Of a stretch of 64,000 nt of DNA, positions 44,474 to 53,400 are shown piece by piece. Below the pieces are notes generated by a model. That model made no database searches and was not told the DNA's origin. It saw only the letters and a list, made by a program, of their open reading frames with translations. The position numbers and the translations under genes are program-made. The first letter of the stretch is position 1. Each line of letters opens with the position of its first letter. Origin of the DNA: Clostridium sp. C2-6-12 (GTDB lineage Bacteria; Bacillota; Clostridia; Clostridiales; Clostridiaceae); contig NZ_JAABNP010000024.1 in NCBI RefSeq assembly GCF_009928485.1, positions 1-64,000 on the forward strand, in the 5' to 3' direction.

Positions 44474-45349
44474 ATGTCAAATTTAAAAGCTAAACTGGTA
44501 CACAAGATTGAAAGTACAACAGATAATACAGTAAATATCAGTGGAAATGATATGATAGCAGAAAATAATACTAAAGAAGATAATTTAATATTACTTAAAC
44601 CTAATGAGGTAAGTAACGAATTTTCCTATGTTCCTGACCTTCAAATAACTTTAAATGAAGCTAGAGAAAGAATAGAGTTACTTCAAAGCTTTGTTAAAGA
44701 AATGATGATACCTAAAGTAGATTATGGTTTTATACCTAATTGTGATAAACCAGCATTATTTAAGCCAGGAGCAGAAAAGCTTTGTGATATATTTGGATTC
44801 TCTAAGCAATTAGAAATATTAAATAGAGTTGAAGATTGGAAGGATGGTTTATTTCATTATGAAGTAAAAGTAATATTAATAAATAAACGTTCTGGAGTTA
44901 TTGAAGCAGAAGGAATTGGTAGTTGCAATACAAAGGAAAGAAAGTATATTAAGCAAGACAGCTACAGCTTAATTAATACTATTTTAAAGATGGCAAAGAA
45001 AAGAGCTTTTGTAGATGCAGTATTATCAGCTACAAGATCATCAGGTATATTTACTCAGGATGTTGAAGAATTAGATGATAATGAATTATCAAGACCAACA
45101 GAGAAAAGAAATAAAAATTCAAAGAATACAGTTGATAATAATAAAAAGCCTACAGAAGCAGTTAAAGAAATTCCAATAACAAAGGAACAACAAACTCAAA
45201 TAGTATTAACCATAAATAAAAATAAGATACCTATAGAATATGCTAAAGGACTTATGCAAGAGAAGTACAAAGTTAGCGAGAGTAAATTGCTTACAGCTGA
45301 TCAAGCAGGAGAATTCATTGATTTATTAAAGTGTTCTACTATAATATAA
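44474..45349 (+). CDS. putative single-strand annealing/recombination protein
   Basis: 291 residues from ATG 44474, AATGGAGGTT just upstream; the frame is open further back, but that part lies in the structured RNA. Central region shows FVKEMMIPKVDYGFIPNCDKPALFKPGAEKLCDIFGF and KMAKKRAFVDAVLSATRSSGIFTQD, a pattern of a widespread mobile-element family often found with YqaJ or RecT-like genes. I call it a probable annealing protein by context; the family has no name that I can give with certainty. The C-terminal 70 residues are a linker and a small helical domain. Confidence 0.6.
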   Translation: MSNLKAKLVHKIESTTDNTVNISGNDMIAENNTKEDNLILLKPNEVSNEFSYVPDLQITLNEARERIELLQSFVKEMMIPKVDYGFIPNCDKPALFKPGAEKLCDIFGFSKQLEILNRVEDWKDGLFHYEVKVILINKRSGVIEAEGIGSCNTKERKYIKQDSYSLINTILKMAKKRAFVDAVLSATRSSGIFTQDVEELDDNELSRPTEKRNKNSKNTVDNNKKPTEAVKEIPITKEQQTQIVLTINKNKIPIEYAKGLMQEKYKVSESKLLTADQAGEFIDLLKCSTII

Positions 45350-45400
45350 ATTCAAATTAGAATATGGAGATAAGCTATAAAATTTGTTTGCAACTTTATT

Positions 45401-45434
45401 TGTCACACAATACTATTTGTTGTGTGACATTTTT
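45401..45434 (+). terminator. terminator after annealing-protein gene
   Basis: TGTCACACAA (45401-45410) pairs with TTGTGTGACA (45420-45429), followed by TTTTT. Confidence 0.85.
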
Positions 45435-45510
45435 GAGGTGCGAACAAAATTTAAAGGTTATTTTTATTCTAATTTTGTTAATAAAAATTAAGAAAAAGGA
45501 ATGATAAAAA

Positions 45511-45963
45511 ATGAGTATAAATCATGCAAAAAGAGTGGATATTGTATCAATAAAGATGATTAAGGAAAGTAGTATATTATATGCAAATAGAAAAATAATG
45601 ACACCCAAGGATTGTTTAGAAATAGTAAAGCCTTTATTAGAGGAGTGCGACAGAGAAAGATTAGTAGTTTGCTGCTTAAATGCAAAAAACGAACCAACTA
45701 ATATAAGTATTGTATCAATTGGTTCATTAAGCACATCAATAGTACACCCAAGAGAAGTTTTTAAGACAGCTGTAATTAGTAATTCTGCATCAATTATAAT
45801 AGCTCATAATCATCCATCTGGAGATCCAATTCCTTCAAAAGAAGATATAAGTATTACGGAGAGATTAAAAGAATCAGGAAAAATAATTGGAATTAATTTA
45901 ATAGATCATTTAATAATAGGAGATAGTAAATACCTAAGTTTAAAGGAAGAAGGATATTTATAA
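45511..45963 (+). CDS. RadC-like JAB/MPN domain protein
   Basis: 150 residues, lacking the N-terminal HhH part of full RadC. The metal site HNHPSGDPIPSKEDISITERL (H-x-H-P-S-G-x10-D) is complete, followed by LIDHLIIGDSKYLSLKEEG. Short RadC proteins of this kind occur on plasmids and integrative elements; the biochemical role is unsettled. RBS AAAAAGGAATG. Co-directional with the recombination genes. Confidence 0.9.
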   Translation: MSINHAKRVDIVSIKMIKESSILYANRKIMTPKDCLEIVKPLLEECDRERLVVCCLNAKNEPTNISIVSIGSLSTSIVHPREVFKTAVISNSASIIIAHNHPSGDPIPSKEDISITERLKESGKIIGINLIDHLIIGDSKYLSLKEEGYL

Positions 45964-46065
45964 AATTTATTGATATATTTGGTGTTTAAATATACTAAGG
46001 TACATTATATGTCCTTTATAATCACTATAATAAAATTGTAAATTAAATTAGGAGATGATTGTTAT

Positions 46066-46239
46066 ATGAGTGATATAAATACAAAAATAATTTTAAATAT
46101 TGAAATAAACGATTCAATTTTATTAAATAAAGTAACTAATTTAGTTGATGAGTTGTCTTTATCTATGGATGAATTTGTTTTATATTCAACAAATAAATTA
46201 ATATATGATATTGAATGCACACGAAAACTAAGAGGCTAA
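46066..46239 (+). CDS. small protein (57 residues), possible ribbon-helix-helix type
   Basis: ATG 46066 to TAA 46239, with TTAGGAGATGATT upstream. The start KIILNIEINDSILLNKV could be the strand of a ribbon-helix-helix DNA-binding fold, with helices VTNLVDELSLSMDEFVLYSTNKL following. No cysteines or signal. Its last 4 bp overlap the end of the converging XRE repressor gene. May be a regulator. Confidence 0.55.
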   Translation: MSDINTKIILNIEINDSILLNKVTNLVDELSLSMDEFVLYSTNKLIYDIECTRKLRG

Positions 46240-46568
46240 TTAGAGTTACTTAAATGAGAAAACATAGTACGTATTACATCAAGAGCCATTTGTTTATTAG
46301 CTAAACTCTTACCATCTAAAAGCTGCTGAAATTGATTTAATATAGCATCGCTTTTTAAGCTTTCATAATCATTCAATATATAATCAACAGATACATTTAA
46401 TTTGTAGGTGATTCTAAGAAGAGTATCTAAAGTAACATTTCTTTCCCCACGCTCGATTTGCCCCATATAAGAGGTAGATATATTAACAGCTTCGGCAAGC
46501 TGCTCTTGAGTTAAATTTAATTTTAGACGTTCTTCTTTGATTCGCTTTCCCAACATAATATAATCCAT
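46236..46568 (-). CDS. XRE family transcriptional regulator
   Basis: 110 residues. The N-terminal helix-turn-helix is IKEERLKLNLTQEQLAEAVNISTSYMGQIERGERNVTLDTLLRI, a standard HTH_3 domain; a short helical C-terminus (MALDVIRTMFSHL) probably dimerises. RBS AAAGGATG. The only minus-strand regulator in the element, so it is a likely master repressor of mobility functions by analogy to phage and ICE repressors. Confidence 0.9.
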   Translation of the reverse strand: MDYIMLGKRIKEERLKLNLTQEQLAEAVNISTSYMGQIERGERNVTLDTLLRITYKLNVSVDYILNDYESLKSDAILNQFQQLLDGKSLANKQMALDVIRTMFSHLSNSN

Positions 46569-46912
46569 AAAATCATCCTTTCTATGAATAGATTAAGTTA
46601 AAATTACAAATAGTTTAACAGACCAACAGCTGTATTTAGATTTACTAATAGAGTAATAAAAGTATTGTGTTCTATTGCAGGAGTTAATATACAAAAATAT
46701 AAATATATATTATATAAATGGTATCTAGTCGATAGGTAACTGCTTATAAGACGGATCGTAAGAAAGAATAGTTATATAATTTTAGCAGCTAATAGCTGTA
46801 TAATTATTGACTGATAGTAAAAGTTAATATATCATTTTAGATGGAAATGTATTCCTAAAAAAAGAATATTGGTGTAATAGAAAAGAATTATATGAGTTAG
46901 GAGAGATAAATT
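46569..46912. promoter_or_regulatory. control region between XRE gene and 46.9-kb gene
   Basis: 344 bp without a gene, with divergent promoters expected. AACAGCTGTA, AGCAGCTAATAGCTGT and similar dyad words occur (46625-46635, 46783-46800), and a GATCGTAAG-type string near 46755. These could be XRE operators; none can be assigned with certainty. Confidence 0.4.
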
Positions 46913-48622
46913 ATGAAGTGCCCCAAATGCGGAAAAGAAAACTGTATAGTAATGTCTGAAACAGATTCACAAGGTTACGATTTTATTAATGGATGTTGTT
47001 GTTATATTTTATTAGGCCCTTTAGGATTATTATGTGGTGCTTGTGGAATGGGAAATTCTACAACAACCTATTGGGTTTGTAATGATTGCGGAAATAAATT
47101 TCAATTAAGTAACAAGCAAATTGAAAAGAATGCAGAAGAGATTGGTATTCAGCAAGAAATTGAAAGCTATGCATTAAATTTAACATTTGGAAATGACATG
47201 AATTTAGAAAATTTAGAATTAGACGAGCAAATAGTAAAAAGCTTTATCAATAATTGGAATAATGTTTATGGAGAATTTACTGAAACATTGCAAAAAAGAA
47301 TTATAGACAAGTTGTCCAATGATCAGAGTAAAGACTCATTAAGAATAAAAAAGATAATTTATGATTCTATAGGAGAAAATAAAAATTTCATAGAAAATAA
47401 AGAAACTATTTTATTTATATTTGATAATAGTGAAAATTTAGATGGGAAATCAGGATTTATAATAACATCAAAAAATATATATTCTAAGGATAGGTTTTTT
47501 CAGAGAAAGACTAGAAGAATCACATCTGATATTATAATAGAAAAAAACTTGTATAATAATTTAATGATTGATGGTATTACAATTAGATTGAATTCAATAT
47601 TAAACACTGAATTAGAAATATTAATGAGATTAATTAAAGATAGCTTAAAAATTGAAAATGCTAATGGAAATAAATTTGACTTAAAAATAGGAGTACAGGG
47701 TTCTAATGGAACAATAAAAAGTCATGTTCTCAAATATAAAGAAGATATATATTATTGTGAAAAAGAAGGTAGAAATAAGCCAACAATATATAAGACTAAT
47801 GATAAAAATAGCCCAATAAAAATTTATGAAGGGTCTGGGAATATTAGTAATTTAAATGTTATAGAAAGTGAATTGTATTTTATTGAAGAAAAAATGCTAC
47901 AAGGGGCAGATGTTTTATTGGTAAATCTGTTAAACAATAAAAAAGTAATTATTAAAAATAAAATTGAAAAATCAGCAAAACTAGTTAATGGAAAACTATA
48001 TTATAGTAAAAAAAGCAATGAAATAATTTGCATGGATTTAAAAACAAAAAATGAAACTATATTAACCAAGGATTTAAAGTCGGGATTTAGTATTTGGAAT
48101 GGGTATATATATTATATAAATAGAAATGATGCGTGTTTATATAAAATTAGACTTGATGGATCAGAAGAAGGTAAAATTTATTCTGGGAATATAGGTAATG
48201 TTGATGATTTAGTAGTAGATAATGAGATTGTATATTATAAAAAAAATGATAGCTTATATAAAATAGATAATGATAATACAAAAGAGATATTAAAATGTCA
48301 AAAGCTTGAACAAGCAGTTGTTTGTAATGATAACATTATTTTCATTGCTAAAAAACCAGAGTATATAGTTAATAATAATGAAGTTAATTTTCTAAATAGC
48401 GAAGAAACTGCATTATACATATTCAATATTAAAGCAGGAAAGATTAAAATTTTGACATATGAAGAATGCAATAATATTTATATATTAAATAATAAAATAT
48501 GTTTTAAAGCACAAAATACTCAGGATTTAGTTTGGAATTCAACCTATGGAGTGAACTGTATGATAGATCCTAATACAGGAATAAAATTATATTTTAAGGA
48601 TGGAGAATTTGATTCAATATGA
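46913..48622 (+). CDS. zinc-ribbon protein with DUF5050-like beta-propeller
   Basis: 569 residues. The N-terminus has two CxxC pairs (MKCPKCGKEN and WVCNDCGNKF) forming a zinc ribbon around a Cys/Gly-rich hydrophobic insert (GCCCYILLGPLGLLCGACG). A helical region follows (residues about 65-180), then a chain of short beta repeats (IYYCEKEGRNKPTIYKT, LYFIEEK, LYYSKKSNEIICMD, IYYINRNDACLYKI), as in DUF5050 propellers. Function unknown. The next gene overlaps its end by 4 bp. Confidence 0.65.
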   Translation: MKCPKCGKENCIVMSETDSQGYDFINGCCCYILLGPLGLLCGACGMGNSTTTYWVCNDCGNKFQLSNKQIEKNAEEIGIQQEIESYALNLTFGNDMNLENLELDEQIVKSFINNWNNVYGEFTETLQKRIIDKLSNDQSKDSLRIKKIIYDSIGENKNFIENKETILFIFDNSENLDGKSGFIITSKNIYSKDRFFQRKTRRITSDIIIEKNLYNNLMIDGITIRLNSILNTELEILMRLIKDSLKIENANGNKFDLKIGVQGSNGTIKSHVLKYKEDIYYCEKEGRNKPTIYKTNDKNSPIKIYEGSGNISNLNVIESELYFIEEKMLQGADVLLVNLLNNKKVIIKNKIEKSAKLVNGKLYYSKKSNEIICMDLKTKNETILTKDLKSGFSIWNGYIYYINRNDACLYKIRLDGSEEGKIYSGNIGNVDDLVVDNEIVYYKKNDSLYKIDNDNTKEILKCQKLEQAVVCNDNIIFIAKKPEYIVNNNEVNFLNSEETALYIFNIKAGKIKILTYEECNNIYILNNKICFKAQNTQDLVWNSTYGVNCMIDPNTGIKLYFKDGEFDSI

Positions 48623-49044
48623 ACAAGAAGCAGATACTATGGTTAAAATTAATGAATATAGGACATATTTGTGGATGCCATCAGTTACCTAATAGAAGCT
48701 TTTTTTATAAAGGATATCAATTTCCAATTTGTGCACGATGTATAGGAGTTATGATTGGATACTTTATATCATTCATATATAGGCAAAATAGTATAACAGT
48801 TAATTTGATTCTCATGTTAACTATGCTAATTGATTGGAGTTTACAATTTGCAAAAATAAAAAGTTCAACCAATTTAAAGCGCTTAATTACAGGAACTATG
48901 GGTGGATATGGACTTATGAATATTTACATAATAATCATAAGCGGAATATATTTATTACTTGGAAAATATAGCATTTATGTATTTATTGGAACCTTTGCAG
49001 TTTTATTTATTACATATTACTTATTACAAAAAATTAGAGTTTAA
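48619..49044 (+). CDS. DUF2085 family membrane protein
   Basis: 141 residues, four hydrophobic spans. The DUF2085 signature is clear: CGCHQLPNRSFFYKGYQFPICARCIGVMIGY, with conserved cysteines that may bind a metal or form disulfides. Overlaps the previous gene by 4 bp (ATGA), so co-translated. Function of the family is unknown to me. On islands it is unusual, being more often chromosomal. Confidence 0.8.
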   Translation: MNKKQILWLKLMNIGHICGCHQLPNRSFFYKGYQFPICARCIGVMIGYFISFIYRQNSITVNLILMLTMLIDWSLQFAKIKSSTNLKRLITGTMGGYGLMNIYIIIISGIYLLLGKYSIYVFIGTFAVLFITYYLLQKIRV

Positions 49045-49090
49045 ATAATTTAAAGAAGGAAGATTAAAAATAGAGGGGAGATTGATAGTT

Positions 49091-49924
49091 ATGGAATTTG
49101 TTAAAAAAAATAGAAAGAAAATATTAATAGGTATAATAATTATTGCTTTTTTAACGTTAGTAGGTGCAGTACAAGTTATAAGAGTTGTTGGTGGAAATAT
49201 ATTAAAAGCAGTAAATGGTGAAACAGAAGTAGAATCAAATGGGGATATTACTTCATTAAGTTCAAGTGATGCTAAAAAGATTGTAGACAATGCTGAAAAG
49301 GAACTTAAGGCTAAAGAAGAAGCAGACAAGAAACTTCAAGATAGTGAAAAGAAAATATTTGAGGCTAAAGTAAATGCAGCAAAAGCTAATGAAAGTAAAT
49401 TAGTTCAATTACCATCTTCTGATATAGTACCTAATACAAATTTTGATAGACATGGAACTTTAGGAGTTGCTAAAATCGATGATAATTATTATGTTGGATA
49501 TTATTGTGGATTAGAACAAGTATGGGATGCTACTATAAAAGCAAATAATAGAGCTCTTGTAATGAAAATTTTAAAAGATAGAGGAGAGATGAACAATGAA
49601 GAATATCAACAAGCCGCAGCTGAATTAAAAGGTTATTCTCCATATATAAAAAAGATTCAAGATATGGATATGAAAACAGCAGATCCTAAAGAACTTCAAA
49701 AAATAGTTTATGAATATGCATTAGATACTATACGTATGAATATGAGATATGCTGATAGTAATATAGTTGGTCAATTAACGAATGGTGTATTTGCTAAAAA
49801 TGATGCATATTTAACAGATGCTATATATCTTGGTAAAAGAACAACTACAGGAAAAGAGTCTGAAGAATATTTATATAAATTAGATGATAATAAATATCCA
49901 GCATTAAATAAGAATATGTCATAA
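49091..49924 (+). CDS. membrane-anchored protein, function unknown
   Basis: 277 residues from ATG 49091 with GAGGGGAG at 49073-49080. A basic N-terminus and one membrane span (ILIGIIIIAFLTLVGAVQVIRVVGG) are followed by a coiled segment rich in Lys/Glu/Ala (AKKIVDNAEKELKAKEEADKKLQD) and an extracellular domain. No family recognised. Followed by a decayed gene remnant. Confidence 0.6.
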   Translation: MEFVKKNRKKILIGIIIIAFLTLVGAVQVIRVVGGNILKAVNGETEVESNGDITSLSSSDAKKIVDNAEKELKAKEEADKKLQDSEKKIFEAKVNAAKANESKLVQLPSSDIVPNTNFDRHGTLGVAKIDDNYYVGYYCGLEQVWDATIKANNRALVMKILKDRGEMNNEEYQQAAAELKGYSPYIKKIQDMDMKTADPKELQKIVYEYALDTIRMNMRYADSNIVGQLTNGVFAKNDAYLTDAIYLGKRTTTGKESEEYLYKLDDNKYPALNKNMS

Positions 49925-49973
49925 AAAATATAAACAGTGTATAACTCCATTTATGGATCAACGTATTAATTAA

Positions 49974-50150
49974 CTATATATACTAACACCATTACCGAAA
50001 TACACCAATGCACATTATAAAGCATTGGATATAAATCCAAGAGAGAGTGGAGAGATTATAGATGATACTTATTATTCAAAGATAGCAGAGTTCAATCTAA
50101 GAACGGCTAAAGATTTATTTACTATACCATTAATGATGATAATAAATTAG
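49974..50150 (+). pseudogene. 3' remnant of a decayed gene
   Basis: An open frame ending TAG at 50150 reads LTPLPKYTNAHYKALDINPR.. to ..AEFNLRTAKDLFTIPLMM, with ordinary protein composition but no start codon or ribosome site. It looks like the C-terminal tail of a gene whose front has been lost; product unknown. Confidence 0.4.
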
Positions 50151-50175
50151 GTAATGATAAATAGCTATTATTGAA

Positions 50176-51550
50176 TTAAAATATTTTAGAATAAAAATTA
50201 TGAGGTGTGTTATGCACCTCATTCAGATTGTAGACAAAAAGCATTTTCTTCTCGCTAAGAAAATGCTTTTTGTTGATTTTATGACATTGTTTATTTAAAA
50301 TTTTTCTTATTAGAATGTAAAAAGTGCTATCGACGCGATAGCCACCGATCCTTTTCCATAAGTGATTTGCCATCTTTTTTAAATTCATGCATGCAAAAGT
50401 AAGCGTAACCTCAATTTTGATTTTGGCTAAGCCTCTTAGGTGTGTATATCTCATACTATGCTTTTCCTTAGCATCAGCAAAAACTCTTTCTGTTGTTTCT
50501 TTTCTGCATTTATAAACAGAGTTTACATACCTATCATGTCTAAGATGATTTGCTTCTTCAAGATAATCTTCCCAAACATGCCTGGTTACAAGCTTTTGAT
50601 AATTCTTGCTGTTTGTACACTTATTTATGTGTGGACATTTTTTGCATTCACATGGATTAGATTTATATTCTCTATAGCCATCCCTATTGGTTGTACTGTA
50701 TTTCAATATTTTGTCATTTGGACAAATATAAATATCATTATACTAATCATAAACATACTCATACTTTTTGAAAAAACCATCCTTCGTCATCGGTCTTTTA
50801 TATGGAAGTGTAGGTAAAATATTATCATCAAATAGTGTTTTGCATATGTACGGTGTTATATATCCCGCATCCATAGCTATTGCTAGGATGTTATTAATGC
50901 AATACTTTTCTTTCAAACTTTTGTATAAATCAATAAATCCAACACTATCATGTACATTTCCGGATGTAACATGAAAATCTAATATATAGTTATTGTTATC
51001 ACAGGCAGTATGAGCTAAGTATGCAAAACATTTTTCTTTCTCATTCTTATAAAACATACCACTATCTTTATCAGTAGTACTTTCCACAACTACCTTCGTG
51101 TCGGTTGATTTTTCAGTTTTTTTTAAAGGTTTTTTATCATGTTTTTCTCTATCTTCATCTATTTCTTTTTCTAATTGATCTTGATACTTTTTAGCTTCTG
51201 TTTCAATTTCCTTTTTAGTATATTTTCGTTTATTAGCACTAGCTTTTATATGAGTTGAATCTATGTATATTTCCGATAGATTTATAAATCCATGTTCATC
51301 AGCTTTCTCTAATATTTTAATGAAAATTATATTAAATAAATCAGTATCTTTAAATCTTCTTTCATAGTTTTTATTGAAAGTTGAAAAATGAGGTATTTTC
51401 TCATTAAACGAGTATCCAATAAACCATCTATATGCTATGTTTACTTCAATTTCTCTTATCGTTTGCCTCATTGATGGAATACCAAACAAATATTGAATCA
51501 TAATAATTTTTATTAGTACTACTGGATCAATGCTTGGCGCGCCGAACGCA
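50176..51550 (-). pseudogene. IS1182-type transposase, middle and C-terminal parts
   Basis: Reading on the minus strand from the nested insertion: IKIIMIQYLFGIPSMRQTIREIEVN, YIDSTHIKASANKRKY (DDE catalytic Asp), AIAMDAGYITPYICK (second Asp) and, after a TAG codon at 50743-50745, the C-terminal CECKKCPHINKC and KETTERVFADAKEKHSMRYTHLRGL (catalytic Glu region). The TAG stands where GAG or a similar codon would keep the frame, since both sides continue in phase. The frame runs past the IS end into the flank. Confidence 0.88.
50198..50222. repeat. 25-bp target duplication of IS1182-type element, left
   Basis: Contains the palindrome ATGAGGTG..CACCTCAT and matches 53290-53314 at 24 of 25 positions. 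The target was a hairpin (stem GAGGTG/CACCTC). Confidence 0.8.
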
Positions 51551-51689
51551 CAATGTCGTCAACTTAGCAAAACAGTAATGAATAATTTACTCAAATTTCG
51601 AATCGCGTATGCTATATACCTTAAAAAATGGTATAATTAATAAACCTACTGGTAAAAGTAGATTTTTGGAAATATTTAGTTTTTATAAC

Positions 51690-52958
51690 TTATATGCAAG
51701 ATTTCCTTTGAGAATGATGCTTTTTCCTTGGGTGTTTGTTTTTTTGCTCATAATTACGGTTGGGACGTATTTGTGAGCGTATTTTTTTAGCTCTTTCTAA
51801 TATATTTTCTAATATTCTTTTTCCTGAAATAGGCTTTACCATCATACCTATAATCTTTTGTAAAACTTCACTTAATATAAAATTTCTATTTGCTTGATAT
51901 TCTGATTTTAAGTGTTTATTATCATTATCATTTGCTATCGCAGCATCGGCATCTTTCTTAATAAGTGATGCAACCATAGATATATAAATAGAAGCATAAA
52001 AATCTTGTTCAATTGCAATTGGCTTAGTTCCTGAAAATTCTTCTATTTCAATACTACTCTTAAGTTCTTTATATTTACATTCAACTCCCCATCTAAGAAA
52101 ATATAATTCTTTAAATTGATGATGCGTAATAATTTTATCAAAGATATTGGTTACTAATATTTCGGTGGTATCATCAGAAAGTTTTATTTTTATAACTCTT
52201 AATTTTTTCAATTCTCCTTTTGACTTATATTCAAAAGCACAATCTTCAGAAGAAATAGCTTGTATCATTTTAAATGAAGATGAAACTCTCATTAAGAAAA
52301 ATAGTCCTTTTTCGTTTAAATAATCAAACATGTCATAAGACGGATATCCCCTATCAAAAATTACAATACTATTATTTATAAAATTTTTATTATTAAGTTC
52401 ATTTATATGTTGTTTGGCCATTTCTCTTTCATTGGTTCTAAATTTTGTTATAGATGCATCAATTATTAGATCATTTAGTACATCATATAAGGCTGACGCC
52501 GACGCAATAGCGGTTTGTATTTTATTTTGATTTTTACTTAATCCAAAATATTCTCCACATTCAATTGTATCAGGAACTTGTAATGATGTTCCATCAACAG
52601 CAAGAACATTAAATCCATTCCACTTTTTTAAAGTGTTTTTTGAGCCATAAAAAGAATCAACAAAGAATCTACACAATTCTTTAAATGCTTCAGGAGAAAT
52701 ATTTTGTCTTGCTTTATAAAATGCTTGTTTTGATATATCAGGAAAATCTAAATATGCATATTCTTCAATAAAATTACTTATTTCTGTAGCCATAGACTTT
52801 CGTAATGCGGAGCAAATAAAATGTACTGCATTAGAAAAAGATAATTTTCTTTTTCTTGAAAATGAATTACCTAAGCTATATGCTTCTTTAAACTCATTGG
52901 AAATAATTAATTTATTTGTTTTCTTTAAAATATGGGATAATAATTTAATATTTTTCAT
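51690..52958 (-). CDS. IS4-family transposase
   Basis: 422 residues, DDE fold. Catalytic Asp in NVLAVDGTSLQVPDT, second Asp in SIVIFDRGYPSYDMFDYL, and the IS4 hallmark Y-(2)-R-(3)-E-(6)-K in YFLRWGVECKYKELKSS with the Glu. The frame is intact with a Lys/Arg-rich tail. Its ribosome site (GAGG) lies within the right arm of an upstream hairpin, so it should be poorly translated from incoming read-through RNA. Confidence 0.95.
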   Translation of the reverse strand: MKNIKLLSHILKKTNKLIISNEFKEAYSLGNSFSRKRKLSFSNAVHFICSALRKSMATEISNFIEEYAYLDFPDISKQAFYKARQNISPEAFKELCRFFVDSFYGSKNTLKKWNGFNVLAVDGTSLQVPDTIECGEYFGLSKNQNKIQTAIASASALYDVLNDLIIDASITKFRTNEREMAKQHINELNNKNFINNSIVIFDRGYPSYDMFDYLNEKGLFFLMRVSSSFKMIQAISSEDCAFEYKSKGELKKLRVIKIKLSDDTTEILVTNIFDKIITHHQFKELYFLRWGVECKYKELKSSIEIEEFSGTKPIAIEQDFYASIYISMVASLIKKDADAAIANDNDNKHLKSEYQANRNFILSEVLQKIIGMMVKPISGKRILENILERAKKIRSQIRPNRNYEQKNKHPRKKHHSQRKSCI

Positions 52959-52967
52959 AAAATCAAA

Positions 52968-52998
52968 CCTCGCTATAAATTTAATATCTATAGCGAGG
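52968..52998 (-). promoter_or_regulatory. hairpin masking the transposase ribosome site
   Basis: CCTCGCTATA (52968-52977) and TATAGCGAGG (52989-52998) pair perfectly. On the minus strand the 3' arm contains GAGG, the Shine-Dalgarno of the transposase whose ATG is 9 bp further on. Transcripts entering from outside would hide it; those starting inside the stem would not. Confidence 0.7.
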
Positions 52999-53071
52999 CT
53001 TCATTTTTTCTAATTATTGTCAAGTGTTTTTTTATTGATTTTATTTATATTTCCTTAAGTTGACGACATTG

Positions 53072-53227
53072 GCCGAACGCAGAGTACAACTCTGCAACTT
53101 CATCATATATAAAGTTAAAATCTATCGCTTTATCAATTTTCCTAACCAAATGATTTTTAGGAACTAATGCATCTACACTATTAAATTCTATTTGAAATCT
53201 ATTATCTACATCTTTTCTTGTCATCAT
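53072..53227 (-). pseudogene. IS1182-type transposase, N-terminal part
   Basis: Starts at MMTRKDVDNRFQIEFNSVDA with GGGTGATAAAA upstream, typical of IS1182 transposases (VPKNHLVRKIDKAIDFNFIYDEV). It is cut after AELYSAFG by the nested IS4-type element; the continuing part is at 51550 downward. Confidence 0.88.
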
Positions 53228-53289
53228 TTTTATCACCCAATATAATTTTAATTGAAAAATTAAAAGCTGTCGACTTTGTCGACAGCCTG

Positions 53290-53314
53290 TATGAGATGTG
53301 TTATGCACCTCATT
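53290..53314. repeat. 25-bp target duplication of IS1182-type element, right
   Basis: Matches 50198-50222 except one base (A for G in GAGATG). Confidence 0.8.
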
Positions 53315-53400
53315 TATTTTTTCGTCAGGAATATATATTTATTAATATAAAAAGATAAAATATAATATATGTAGAATAATCATATACTTGGAGGTGTTTT

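Larger units (their letters stand above)
51551..53071 (-). mobile_element. IS4-family insertion sequence, complete
   Basis: Inverted repeats of 16 bp, CAATGTCGTCAACTTA at 51551-51566 and its complement at 53056-53071, flanked by a perfect 10-bp target duplication GCCGAACGCA (51541-51550 and 53072-53081). Length 1,521 bp, with one intact transposase gene. It landed inside the IS1182-type transposase, so it is the younger insertion, and appears functional. Confidence 0.95.
50223..53289 (-). mobile_element. IS1182-family insertion sequence, inactivated and interrupted
   Basis: Ends are imperfect inverted repeats: left CAGATTGTAGACAAA, right (reverse strand) CAGGCTGTCGACAAA. Without the nested IS4-type element and its duplicated target it is about 1,536 bp. 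The minus-strand transposase is broken both by a TAG codon and by the nested element. A 16-bp hairpin at 50234-50271 inside the left end acts as its terminator. The target duplication of 25 bp is palindromic. Confidence 0.88.

Noticed and set aside
44196..44480. 94-codon open frame on the minus strand
   Set aside because: It lies exactly over the hairpin-rich region; its openness follows from the paired sequences, it has no convincing ribosome site and the product resembles nothing known.
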